Source of the DNA: CAZOKO01 sp964580455
Lineage (GTDB): Bacteria > Desulfobacterota > WTBG01
Direction of reading: 5' to 3'
Assembly: GCA_964580455.1 (NCBI GenBank)
Contig: CAZOKO010000006.1
Location: 1-45,639, forward strand
DNA: 45,639 nt
Part shown: positions 8,482-15,202 of the stretch, piece after piece
Layout: each line of letters starts with the position of its first letter
How positions within the stretch are numbered: position 1 is the first letter of the stretch
Program-made: the position numbers and the translations under genes
Notes under the pieces: generated by a model
Told to the model about the DNA's origin: nothing
The model's input: only the letters and a program-made list of their open reading frames with translations
Databases searched by the model: none

Positions 8482-8549
8482 CCACCTCCATCAGACTATT
8501 CAAAAAATAGCGCTTTTTAGGACGAAAAGTTGCGAATGTTAATCACACG

Positions 8550-8629
8550 ATACTGGATCCTAGATGCTGGATACTGGATTTTATTCAGTTTGTATTTATC
8601 CAGCATCAAGTAACCAGCATCCAGTATCA
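8550..8629. repeat. Inverted repeat GATACTGGAT...ATCCAGTATC
   Basis: The left arm contains GATACTGGATCC and ATGCTGGATACTGGAT. The right arm, about 20 bp later, contains ATCCAGCATC and CCAGCATCCAGTATC. The two arms can pair into a long imperfect hairpin in the gap between aroA and the ykvA-like gene. The word CATCCAGTATC recurs at about 10893-10905, so this belongs to a dispersed set. It could slow transcription, but there is no T-run to call it an intrinsic terminator. Confidence 0.55.
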
Positions 8630-8684
8630 CTTCAATTGTCTTAAGACTTCCTACAGTTACTGAACTTGGCATGAAAAGGCTTCC

Positions 8685-9953
8685 CTATGGTACAATCTCC
8701 ATCTGTGCACCCAGTTGCCCCATCTTTGCCACATACCCAGGGAAAGTAACATCAATAGATTCTGCACTATCAACCCCTGTCTCTCCTTCAGCCAGCATTC
8801 CAGCAAGTGACATCGCCATTACCACCCGGTGATCATGATAACCATGGACTCTTGTTCCTTTAAGTTCGCTCTGTCTAATAATAAGCCCATCCTCCATCTC
8901 TTCAATATCAGCTCCCATTTTTGAAAGCTCTGTTGCCATCACCTTGATTCGGTCTGTCTCTTTAATCCTGGCCTGTGCTACATTCTTTAAAATTGTCTCT
9001 CCCTTTGCATAACAACCTACTACAGCCAGAGCAGGAAGTGCATCAGGAGTGTTGTTCAAATCCAGCTCGCAACCCGTAAGTTCACTTGAGGCAACGGAAA
9101 TACCTTCCTCCTTAATCTGGATGTTGGCACCCATTACCTTAAGCATGTTGATTACTTCCTTATCTCCCTGGGTATCATTTATATCCAGCCCCTTAAGCAG
9201 GAGGGTTGAGGAAGTAATGACAGCAGCACAAAGTGGAAAAGTAGCAGAAGAAAAATCACCTGGTACCCTCTTATCAAACTGATGGTAGCACTGTCTTCCT
9301 TTTATTCGAAAGGTTTCCCATCCCTCCTGTTCATAGTTAATGTGCTGCTTATTTAACCACGCCAGGGTCATTTCCACATAAGGCTTCTCATGAAGGTCAA
9401 TGACACGGATTTCAGTATCCTTTTTCAAAAGAGGAGTGCTGATAAGAAGGCTTGAAAGATACTGAGAAGTAACACCACTCACCTCCGTTTTCCCACCTCT
9501 CATTCTCCCCGTAATGCTGATAGGACAGCAGCCATTGTTTCCAAGCGAGTACGCTCTGGCTCCTAAATTGTTCAAAGCATCCAAAAGTGGCTGTAAGGGA
9601 CGGGATCTCAAGGAGGTATCTCCGTCAAAAACAACTTCCTCTCCTTGTAGTGCAGCCATACTGGTGGTAAGTCTCAGCGAGGTGCCTGAATTTCCGACAT
9701 CAATCTTTGATCCTTGCAGTTTAGGATTACCACTAAAACCTGTCACCACCCAGTCCTTCCCTGTTTCAATCTCAGCACCTAAGGCTCTGCAAGCTACTAC
9801 AGCCGAGCGGGTATCTCCTGAATCTAAGGGGCTCATAATCCTTGATTTTCCCTTTGCCAGGGAAGCAATAACTACCGCTCGTATGGTATGGGATTTGGAG
9901 CCCGGTATTTCTATGATTCCTTCTAAAGCAGATTTTCTAACTAAGAGGTTCAT
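8685..9953 (-). CDS. aroA: 3-phosphoshikimate 1-carboxyvinyltransferase (EPSP synthase)
   Basis: AroA joins PEP to shikimate 3-phosphate, the sixth step of the shikimate pathway. The 422-residue protein has the N-terminal IPGSKSHTIRA, the PEP-site GNSGTSLRL (about 88-96), RARIKETDRIK-type ARIKETDRI, the catalytic region NTPDALPALAV and DHRVVMAMSLAG near the C-terminus. The first motif reads SKSHTIR where most enzymes have SKSxxNR; the GNSGT form resembles archaeal and Gram-positive enzymes rather than the E. coli GNAGT type. The start overlaps the aroE stop by four bases (ATGA), so the two are coupled. Confidence 0.95.
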   Translation of the reverse strand: MNLLVRKSALEGIIEIPGSKSHTIRAVVIASLAKGKSRIMSPLDSGDTRSAVVACRALGAEIETGKDWVVTGFSGNPKLQGSKIDVGNSGTSLRLTTSMAALQGEEVVFDGDTSLRSRPLQPLLDALNNLGARAYSLGNNGCCPISITGRMRGGKTEVSGVTSQYLSSLLISTPLLKKDTEIRVIDLHEKPYVEMTLAWLNKQHINYEQEGWETFRIKGRQCYHQFDKRVPGDFSSATFPLCAAVITSSTLLLKGLDINDTQGDKEVINMLKVMGANIQIKEEGISVASSELTGCELDLNNTPDALPALAVVGCYAKGETILKNVAQARIKETDRIKVMATELSKMGADIEEMEDGLIIRQSELKGTRVHGYHDHRVVMAMSLAGMLAEGETGVDSAESIDVTFPGYVAKMGQLGAQMEIVP

Positions 9954-10768
9954 GAAAGCTTCTCCACCACAACTCTTCTCATCAGCTCTATGGGGGCCTT
10001 CCTACCAGTCCATAACTCGAACTGCAAGGCTGCCTGGTTAACGAACATCTCCAGTCCCATGATAGTGACACACCCGTTTTGTTCCGCCTCTCTAATCAAA
10101 CGAGTCTTAAGCGGATTATAAACTATGTCAAAAACCAGTACATCCTTTAAAAACTCTTTTTTAACGGGCGTATCACCCACTTTTGGATGCATTCCCAAAG
10201 AGGTAGTATTAATCAAAATATCAGGTTTAGAAGATTCAAGGAGCTCCAATCCACCATACTGACAATTAAGTTCCGATGCCAGCATTTCAGCTTTCTTAAC
10301 CGTTCTATTGAGAATAGTAATATCAGCACTTTTCTCTTTAAGCCCATAAGCGATCGCCCGAGCAGCACCCCCTGCTCCCAGAAGTACTGTCTTTTTACTT
10401 TTAAGCTCTATCTTTTCTTCCAGGGCTCTTATTGCTCCACTCCAGTCAGTGTTGTAGCCAAGCAAACGTCCTTCTTGATTTAAAATAGTGTTTACTGCCC
10501 CTATTTTTTGTGCCACTTCTTCCACATTATCCAGATAGTCCATCACCTCCACCTTATGAGGGATGGTAACACTCACCCCCTTAAGGTTTAAAGCACGAAT
10601 TCCCATAACTGCCTCTTCCAAGTGCTCGACCTTAAAAGCCAAAAAGACATAGTTCAATTCCAATTGTTTAAAGGCAGCATTATGGATAAGGGGAGAAAGA
10701 GAGTGTTCAACAGGGCTTCCTATTATAGCACAAAGTTTAGTTGTAGCTGTGATAGTATTATTATTCAT
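9950..10768 (-). CDS. aroE: Shikimate dehydrogenase
   Basis: AroE reduces 3-dehydroshikimate to shikimate with NADPH. The protein has the substrate motif SPVEHSLSPLIHN, the catalytic Lys in VTIPHKVEVMDYL, the NTDWSG motif carrying the catalytic Asp, and the dinucleotide site LLGAGGAARAI. I start at the ATG at 10768 (272 residues): AGGAG lies just upstream of it, whereas the longer frame would start at a TTG that precedes that ribosome site and touches the upstream repeat. The gene is followed by aroA with an ATGA overlap, giving an aroE-aroA pair. Confidence 0.95.
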   Translation of the reverse strand: MNNNTITATTKLCAIIGSPVEHSLSPLIHNAAFKQLELNYVFLAFKVEHLEEAVMGIRALNLKGVSVTIPHKVEVMDYLDNVEEVAQKIGAVNTILNQEGRLLGYNTDWSGAIRALEEKIELKSKKTVLLGAGGAARAIAYGLKEKSADITILNRTVKKAEMLASELNCQYGGLELLESSKPDILINTTSLGMHPKVGDTPVKKEFLKDVLVFDIVYNPLKTRLIREAEQNGCVTIMGLEMFVNQAALQFELWTGRKAPIELMRRVVVEKLS

Positions 10769-10785
10769 AAGACTCCTAAACAACC

Positions 10786-10910
10786 AGTTACGGGTTGCTG
10801 GTTACGGGTTGACAAGCAACCTTAAGCCATTTTGCGCAACCCAAAAGATTATATCTCATCTCTCCACTACTCCATTACTCCAGCACTCCAATATTCTAGC
10901 ATCCAGTATC
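10786..10910. repeat. Composite GTTACGGGTT + ACTCC repeat, copy 2
   Basis: Here GTTACGGGTTGCTGGTTACG is followed by a spacer with a small inverted repeat (AAGCAACC...GCGCAACC), then CTCCACTACTCCATTACTCC and a final CATCCAGTATC word. It fills the gap between the selenoprotein gene and aroE. Confidence 0.65.
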
Positions 10911-10913
10911 TTT

Positions 10914-11339
10914 TCACTCAATCTCACTCACCCTATCCGCCGCATAGCGAACAAATTCACTGCATTTCTTATGACCTTCTTCTTTAAGATAAGCCATTCC
11001 TTCTTTAGTTTTAAGGTCTACTCCAATTAAGTCACGACAGTTAACACTCCCAAAACGAGACTTAAAATCACTGAGGAATCTATCCACAACCTGATACACT
11101 TCTTTCTTTTCTTTCCCCCTGCACTTTAAACCAATGATCATTGTTCCGACAGCAATCACTCCACAAATAAACCCATTCCTTCCCAGGCCACCACCAAAAC
11201 CTGTTGCAATACCGGGATCTAATATCGAATCAGGATCAATTGTCTCGCTCACCGAGCGAAAAACAGACACTGCTCAATTATTCCCCTGGTCAAAATAGGT
11301 AGCTGCCTTATCTCCGAAAACCATAACCTGCTTACTCAT
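10914..11339 (-). CDS. C_GCAxxG_C_C family redox protein, predicted selenoprotein (Sec22)
   Basis: Read from the ATG at 11339, this frame encodes 141 residues if the TGA at 11274-11276 is read as selenocysteine. The start has an excellent ribosome site (AAGGAGAG, 5 bases before ATG). The N-terminus KAATYFDQGNN-U-AVSVF aligns by eye with the family pattern YFxxGxxCxxAV, so TGA replaces the first conserved Cys. After it come TGFGGGLGRNGFICG (Cys59), Cys73, FGSVNCRDLIGVDL (Cys101) and KKCSEFV (Cys126), matching the four-Cys family of about 140 residues. A SECIS-like hairpin lies 5-33 bases after the TGA. The family is a putative redox protein of unknown substrate. The alternative is a Cys-to-stop pseudogene, or a shorter product from the GTG at 11270, but neither explains the intact upstream codons, ribosome site and hairpin. 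Selenocysteine genes are not in this window. Confidence 0.85.
11241..11269 (-). promoter_or_regulatory. Bacterial SECIS-like hairpin
   Basis: On the minus strand, TGTCT pairs with AGACA (lower stem), CGCTC pairs with GAGCG (upper stem), and the apical loop is GGT. A 6-base bulge, GTTTTT, interrupts the 5' side. Bacterial SECIS elements bound by SelB lie just after the UGA, with a short apical stem, a G in the first loop positions and bulged U on the 5' side. All of these are present. The loop GG is 21-22 bases after the UGA; in E. coli fdhF it is about 19-20 by my reading. Confidence 0.8.
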
Positions 11340-11373
11340 AAAAACTCTCCTTGATTTTATAAACTAAGTGTAT

Positions 11374-11402
11374 TTTATAATATAATTAATTAAATTTGTA
11401 AA
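11374..11402 (-). promoter_or_regulatory. Sigma-70-like promoter of the selenoprotein gene
   Basis: The minus strand has -35 TTTACA (11397-11402), a 17-bp spacer and -10 TATAAA (11374-11379). The -10 lies about 35 bp upstream of the ATG at 11339. The spacing is ideal and the region is very AT-rich. This suggests the gene has its own promoter. Confidence 0.5.
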
Positions 11403-11432
11403 TGTTATTAAAATAAGATGTTATTAAATATG

Positions 11433-11540
11433 AAGTTGCTATGGGATTATCAGCTTAGTGAGGAAGACCTTAAGAGGGAAGAAGTTTTCGTCTTTTATTT
11501 GTCCCGACTTTTGAATAATGCAAATTTCAGATTTAAGTTC
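11433..11540 (+). pseudogene. Truncated N-terminal fragment, DUF6922-like
   Basis: The frame begins MKLLWDYQLSEEDLKREEV and continues VFYLSRLLNN, which resembles the start of small DUF6922-like proteins (LFWD...L...FYLSRVL). The resemblance is from memory and weak. After about residue 35 the frame runs into the antisense of the sulfotransferase end and loses similarity, so only a 5' fragment remains. It lies exactly where base composition changes into the GC-richer island. Confidence 0.3.
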
Positions 11541-12105
11541 TGTTACGATATAAAGACGGGTTCACAACCGCGGTCGATGCATCAATGTCCAGAACTCCTC
11601 CGAGGAATTTATTTATCCTTTCACACTGTGACTTTGGAGAAGTGATTATATCCTTATAATCAACTGGCAGGATTGAGAAATTTTTTCTGGTCTCAATCCA
11701 GTGATCGAATTTCTCGAGTTGAGTTTTAAAGAGCTCTGCCAGTTTCTCATCGCTGATCTTGGCTCCCTGTTTGCCCGAGCGCTTAAGCATGATTTTCTGA
11801 GAGGCCAGAACTTCATCTATATTCCTTCGCATGAAAATAACGCGGTATTCATATTCTTCCGGCAGGTCATATAAAAGAATGTAAACCATTTTGACTACTT
11901 TTCCCCGGGCACCCGGTACCCAGGAAGGGTTATCCCTGGTCTTTTTTACCGGCTCGAATTCATAGTACCCTTTCGGATTATCTTCATCTTTTTTTCGGAT
12001 ATCATCGGTAAGTGCGGGAATACCGCCGGCTTCAATCGCCTGCATCATCATGGACGTGCCAGAGCGCGGCAGACCTGATACAATCGTAATAAAAGGTAAA
12101 TTCAT
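11533..12105 (-). CDS. Sulfotransferase-family protein
   Basis: The 190-residue protein starts with ITIVSGLPRSGTSMMMQAI, whose GLPRSGTS (11-18) is the 5'-phosphosulfate binding loop of PAPS sulfotransferases. It later has YRVIFMRRNIDEVLASQ, the usual 3'-phosphate binding strand and helix. It is short for the family but has both halves of the fold. Substrate is unknown. A GAGGA ribosome site precedes the ATG at 12105, 6 bp after the membrane-protein gene, so it is the last gene of the island operon. Context suggests sulfation or related modification of an envelope component (inference). Confidence 0.8.
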   Translation of the reverse strand: MNLPFITIVSGLPRSGTSMMMQAIEAGGIPALTDDIRKKDEDNPKGYYEFEPVKKTRDNPSWVPGARGKVVKMVYILLYDLPEEYEYRVIFMRRNIDEVLASQKIMLKRSGKQGAKISDEKLAELFKTQLEKFDHWIETRKNFSILPVDYKDIITSPKSQCERINKFLGGVLDIDASTAVVNPSLYRNRT

Positions 12106-12111
12106 AGTCCT

Positions 12112-12957
12112 CTATATCCTCACTTTTAGTAAAGGTTTAAACAGAAAGGCGAAAACCATCGAGGTAACGAAAAAATAGACAATCCACCAGTCTGTTCCAT
12201 TTATCCGTGAGTCCCTTTCAGGGTAATCAATACTGATCGAGTGAACAGGGGAATCGGAAGCAAATGGCTTTTCGAGCGGGTAAAGGAGGATATCAGCAAA
12301 GTCTGCCCCCGGGCGTTTGGGGCTTAAGCGCATGAACCCTTCGCCCACTGCTAATTGCTTTTCATACCGCCTGTCTCCGATATGAAAAATTAAATTGTAG
12401 TTTCCGTCTTCAATGGGCTTAATCTTCCAGAATATTTCTTTCTTACTGAAAACCCTAACCGGCCCGATCATTGTCCGGGCGGCTGGCAGAGATTCAAGAG
12501 CGACCGAAGGGAAAGTATTAAGATTATCATTCAGCTTAAGCTTTACAATAACAGGCTTATCCCCGGGCCGCAAGGGACGCGCTTGATACCACAAGCCCAT
12601 CTGCGCCATGATCAGGATGACCGGTACAATCATAACCAGCATCGGTACAATGGCGTAAAAGAGCAGCTTGGAAGAAGCACAAAAAACCCTGGCCTGCGAC
12701 CTGAAAGTTACAGAAAAGCTATCCTTAAAAAGCTTAACAGCAAGCAGATTGGCCTTTATGTCGTCTCTGACGCGGCCAATCGCTTTCTGGTTGGAGGTAT
12801 ATTTAAAAATGATCAGTAGAAATACACCCAGAATAGCTGAAATGACCGTGATGGAAAGCCAGCCCGGAATTGATGCAACAGGTGCCAGAAAGAATCCGCC
12901 GATAGCGTTTGTAACAGCGTTTATCCTGGTAATAATCGGAACCAGAAAATCCATCAT
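12112..12957 (-). CDS. Membrane protein, possibly YidC/DUF106-like
   Basis: The 281-residue protein has a hydrophobic segment near residues 33-52, a charged helical stretch (about 53-93), a second strong segment near 97-122, a roughly 130-residue soluble domain and a C-terminal segment (about 256-275). The first half, with two membrane helices around a basic coiled region (SNQKAIGRVRDDIKANLL), recalls DUF106/YidC-like proteins; I cannot confirm this. The soluble part has beta-rich segments (KPVIVKLKLNDNL, GNYNLIFHIGDRRYEKQL) and is probably outside the cytoplasm. It overlaps the RHH gene by four bases (ATGA), so the two are coupled. Confidence 0.65.
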   Translation of the reverse strand: MMDFLVPIITRINAVTNAIGGFFLAPVASIPGWLSITVISAILGVFLLIIFKYTSNQKAIGRVRDDIKANLLAVKLFKDSFSVTFRSQARVFCASSKLLFYAIVPMLVMIVPVILIMAQMGLWYQARPLRPGDKPVIVKLKLNDNLNTFPSVALESLPAARTMIGPVRVFSKKEIFWKIKPIEDGNYNLIFHIGDRRYEKQLAVGEGFMRLSPKRPGADFADILLYPLEKPFASDSPVHSISIDYPERDSRINGTDWWIVYFFVTSMVFAFLFKPLLKVRI

Positions 12958-13142
12958 TCAATATATCCTAACCCGCGAAGCTGGTTTGCTACAGCGTCGT
13001 CCCCCTCAGGAGAAGCTTCAAGCTGAGAAACTTCCTTTTCAATAATGTGAGTTATAAACTCTTCGAAACTGCTATATCCCGCGGCTTCGGCTGCTTTTTT
13101 TGCGCGGTCGTAGAGTTTTGAATCAATCTTGATTTTAGCCAT
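12954..13142 (-). CDS. Ribbon-helix-helix small protein
   Basis: This 62-residue protein begins AKIKIDSKLYDRAKKAAEAA, then SSFEEFITHIIEKEV, the strand-helix-helix pattern of CopG/Arc-type DNA-binding proteins. The remaining 20 residues are acidic and end in NQLRGLGYIE, similar to the LRxLGY tails common in sulfatases. The ribosome site GAGGAGGG is strong. It lies 12 bp after the AP-superfamily gene and overlaps the membrane-protein gene. It could regulate the cluster, or the fold could serve as a dimerising adaptor; both are inference. Confidence 0.75.
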   Translation of the reverse strand: MAKIKIDSKLYDRAKKAAEAAGYSSFEEFITHIIEKEVSQLEASPEGDDAVANQLRGLGYIE

Positions 13143-13154
13143 TTGCCCTCCTCT

Positions 13155-15182
13155 TTAAGTCTTAAAGATATTTCGTCCAACCATGGTTGACGGTATTTTC
13201 AAGCCGAACTCCGTCAGAATCGACGGGGCCAGATCCACCAGCGACGGAGCCGACGAGGAAATCGGCCGGTTGCTGAAAAGCACTCCCGGCACTTCGGAAG
13301 CATCCATGCAGTGATCAGCCGCCCAGGCTGAGGCATTGTCCAGCAGCACCTCATCGGTGATATCCCCCAGAGCGGTTTTCCAGGAACCGCGATAGTCGCG
13401 GCTGTAGCCGACAATCAAATCAGGTGCATATTGTAAAGCTGATCCGGAATATGCTTTGTCTGTACGGTGGACCTTGCGTATGGCCTTGCGGCCGTCTTTG
13501 TCCCGGACTGCTTCCAGTTTAAGCACAAGCTCGTCCAGAAGCTGATCTTTCTCATCGGGTTCGACAACACCGTAGCATTCACGCCCTTTCAAGTTCAGAT
13601 ACAGACCGTTTATGCCCAGGCCGAATGCCCGGCTCTTTGACCAATCGGCATTGGCCAGAACAGAGGTGCAATCGGGTGGGCCAAGATAACCGTTATCGCG
13701 CAGCCAGGTGTTCAGGTTGAACTGCCGTTTAAAATTGGAAAACCCGTGGTCGCTCATTACTATAATATGGGCCTTGTTCCCGTAGCGTTTTAAAAGATCA
13801 CCCACTACGGCGTCCATCCTGCAGTAAAGGTCCTGAACATGCCTAAAGTATTTTTGTGCTTCAGCTTCAGACCGGTATGGATGTTTTGCTTCAGTATCCC
13901 ACCAGAGCATGTGGGACTGCAGGTCGGTACTGGAAAAATAGAAAAATAACAAGCCATCCGTAAAGTTCTCCAGCGCATAATTCAGCAAATTAATTCTTTC
14001 CTGCAGTACATACTCAGCCTGCCTCACAAATTCGTCGTCAGTAAAAACCTTGTTTGATAAGGCTTTGTGGTCCTCCTGGAAACCGGTGGTGTAGAACAGA
14101 CCCAGCTTATTTGCAATTCCCCGGCAGAACTCAGGGGGCTCAGTAATTTGAATGGCCGGGTCTGTGGGGTCAGTGTTAATCGGGGTAGCATACAGCCTGA
14201 AATTAGGTGCGATCTCCTGCAGGTAAAAGCGGCAGATGCCGTTCACAGCTTTATCAGGCACGATGGCCGGCGTTGACAGCTCAAAATCAAGCTTGATCCA
14301 CTTGCTCCACATCCCTTTTTTAAGAATAATTGTCTGGTCTTGAATCTCAATTACCGCAGCCTGTGCACTTCTATCTCGATGCACAATAAAATCAATTGTT
14401 GCAGGCTGAGGTTTTTTAAGTAGCGTATTTTTCGGGCCTAGCAAGGTTACCGGCTGGGATGTGTCGTTCTCAAAATATATCCTTGATCTCTTTCCACCAC
14501 CTTCAGATTTTGTTTTAAAGGGACCGTCCTCTGTGAAGTGCTGATATGTCCCATAGGTTCCCAGCAAATCCGGGGTACCCATGCCGGAAAGGCAGCGGTG
14601 GTTTCCGTATTTTGAAGGGCTGGGCGGATAGTTTGAAGGCAGGTCATAAAACGTTGACTCAATTCCGGCCTCGTCAAGATAATCCCAGAACGGAATGCCC
14701 TGGCGCTTCAGAACGGTTTTGGCAGGCTTGTGATTAAATGGCCAGAAGTCAAGCTGAATTTTGTGATCACCAAACTCCAGGCATCCTTCACCCTCAACCG
14801 TTTCAGCAGCAGCAAAAAATGGATAGGCCTGTCTTTCAGGGTCGCGGTGGATAAAGTCAAAAATACCATGTGATCCGGGCCCGGCCCCGTTAATGAAATT
14901 GGCCCAGGCCACCGGACTTTGCGGCGGGATGCTGGTACCAAGGACACTGTAGCCTTTCTGCCTGCGCAGACGATTAAGATTAGGCAATTTGCCAGCAGCC
15001 ATCATTTTTTCTGCCAGCCGGGGGTCCATACCGTCAAAACCGATTACAATTACCTTTTTTCCCTTCAAGTACGGCAGCTTTTTATTTACGGCAAAAGCCG
15101 GTTTAATACCTATGCCGGTTGTAAGCGCGGTGGCAACACATGCGGATTGCCTAATAAAATCTCTTCTATTGATTTTCTTCAT
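13155..15182 (-). CDS. Tat-exported alkaline-phosphatase-superfamily hydrolase
   Basis: The 675-residue protein has a twin-arginine signal (NRRDFIRQ, residues 5-12, then a hydrophobic stretch ending PAFA), so it is exported folded. It belongs to the type I phosphodiesterase/nucleotide pyrophosphatase branch: metal Asp50 in VIGFDGMDP, probable nucleophile Ser89 in PPQSPVAW, GSHGIFDF (His105), VMSDHGFSNF and a final metal His in AADHCMD. The middle is a large insert found in both paralogues. Substrate is unknown; phosphodiester, phosphonate or sulfate esters are all possible. It follows its paralogue by about 20 bp. Confidence 0.88.
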   Translation of the reverse strand: MKKINRRDFIRQSACVATALTTGIGIKPAFAVNKKLPYLKGKKVIVIGFDGMDPRLAEKMMAAGKLPNLNRLRRQKGYSVLGTSIPPQSPVAWANFINGAGPGSHGIFDFIHRDPERQAYPFFAAAETVEGEGCLEFGDHKIQLDFWPFNHKPAKTVLKRQGIPFWDYLDEAGIESTFYDLPSNYPPSPSKYGNHRCLSGMGTPDLLGTYGTYQHFTEDGPFKTKSEGGGKRSRIYFENDTSQPVTLLGPKNTLLKKPQPATIDFIVHRDRSAQAAVIEIQDQTIILKKGMWSKWIKLDFELSTPAIVPDKAVNGICRFYLQEIAPNFRLYATPINTDPTDPAIQITEPPEFCRGIANKLGLFYTTGFQEDHKALSNKVFTDDEFVRQAEYVLQERINLLNYALENFTDGLLFFYFSSTDLQSHMLWWDTEAKHPYRSEAEAQKYFRHVQDLYCRMDAVVGDLLKRYGNKAHIIVMSDHGFSNFKRQFNLNTWLRDNGYLGPPDCTSVLANADWSKSRAFGLGINGLYLNLKGRECYGVVEPDEKDQLLDELVLKLEAVRDKDGRKAIRKVHRTDKAYSGSALQYAPDLIVGYSRDYRGSWKTALGDITDEVLLDNASAWAADHCMDASEVPGVLFSNRPISSSAPSLVDLAPSILTEFGLKIPSTMVGRNIFKT

Positions 15183-15202
15183 TCATAACTCCACTTTTTT
15201 GT

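Noticed and set aside
8550..8629. Intrinsic terminator between aroA and the ykvA-like gene
   Set aside because: The hairpin is long but lacks a T-run on the transcribed strand and shares words with dispersed repeats, so it is listed as a repeat.
9514..10041. 175-codon plus-strand frame across the aroA-aroE junction
   Set aside because: It is antisense to two well-supported genes.
11268..11270. GTG at 11270 as the start of a 118-residue redox protein
   Set aside because: It removes the first conserved Cys motif, lacks a ribosome site and ignores the in-frame ATG with AAGGAGAG upstream; TGA as selenocysteine explains all of these better.
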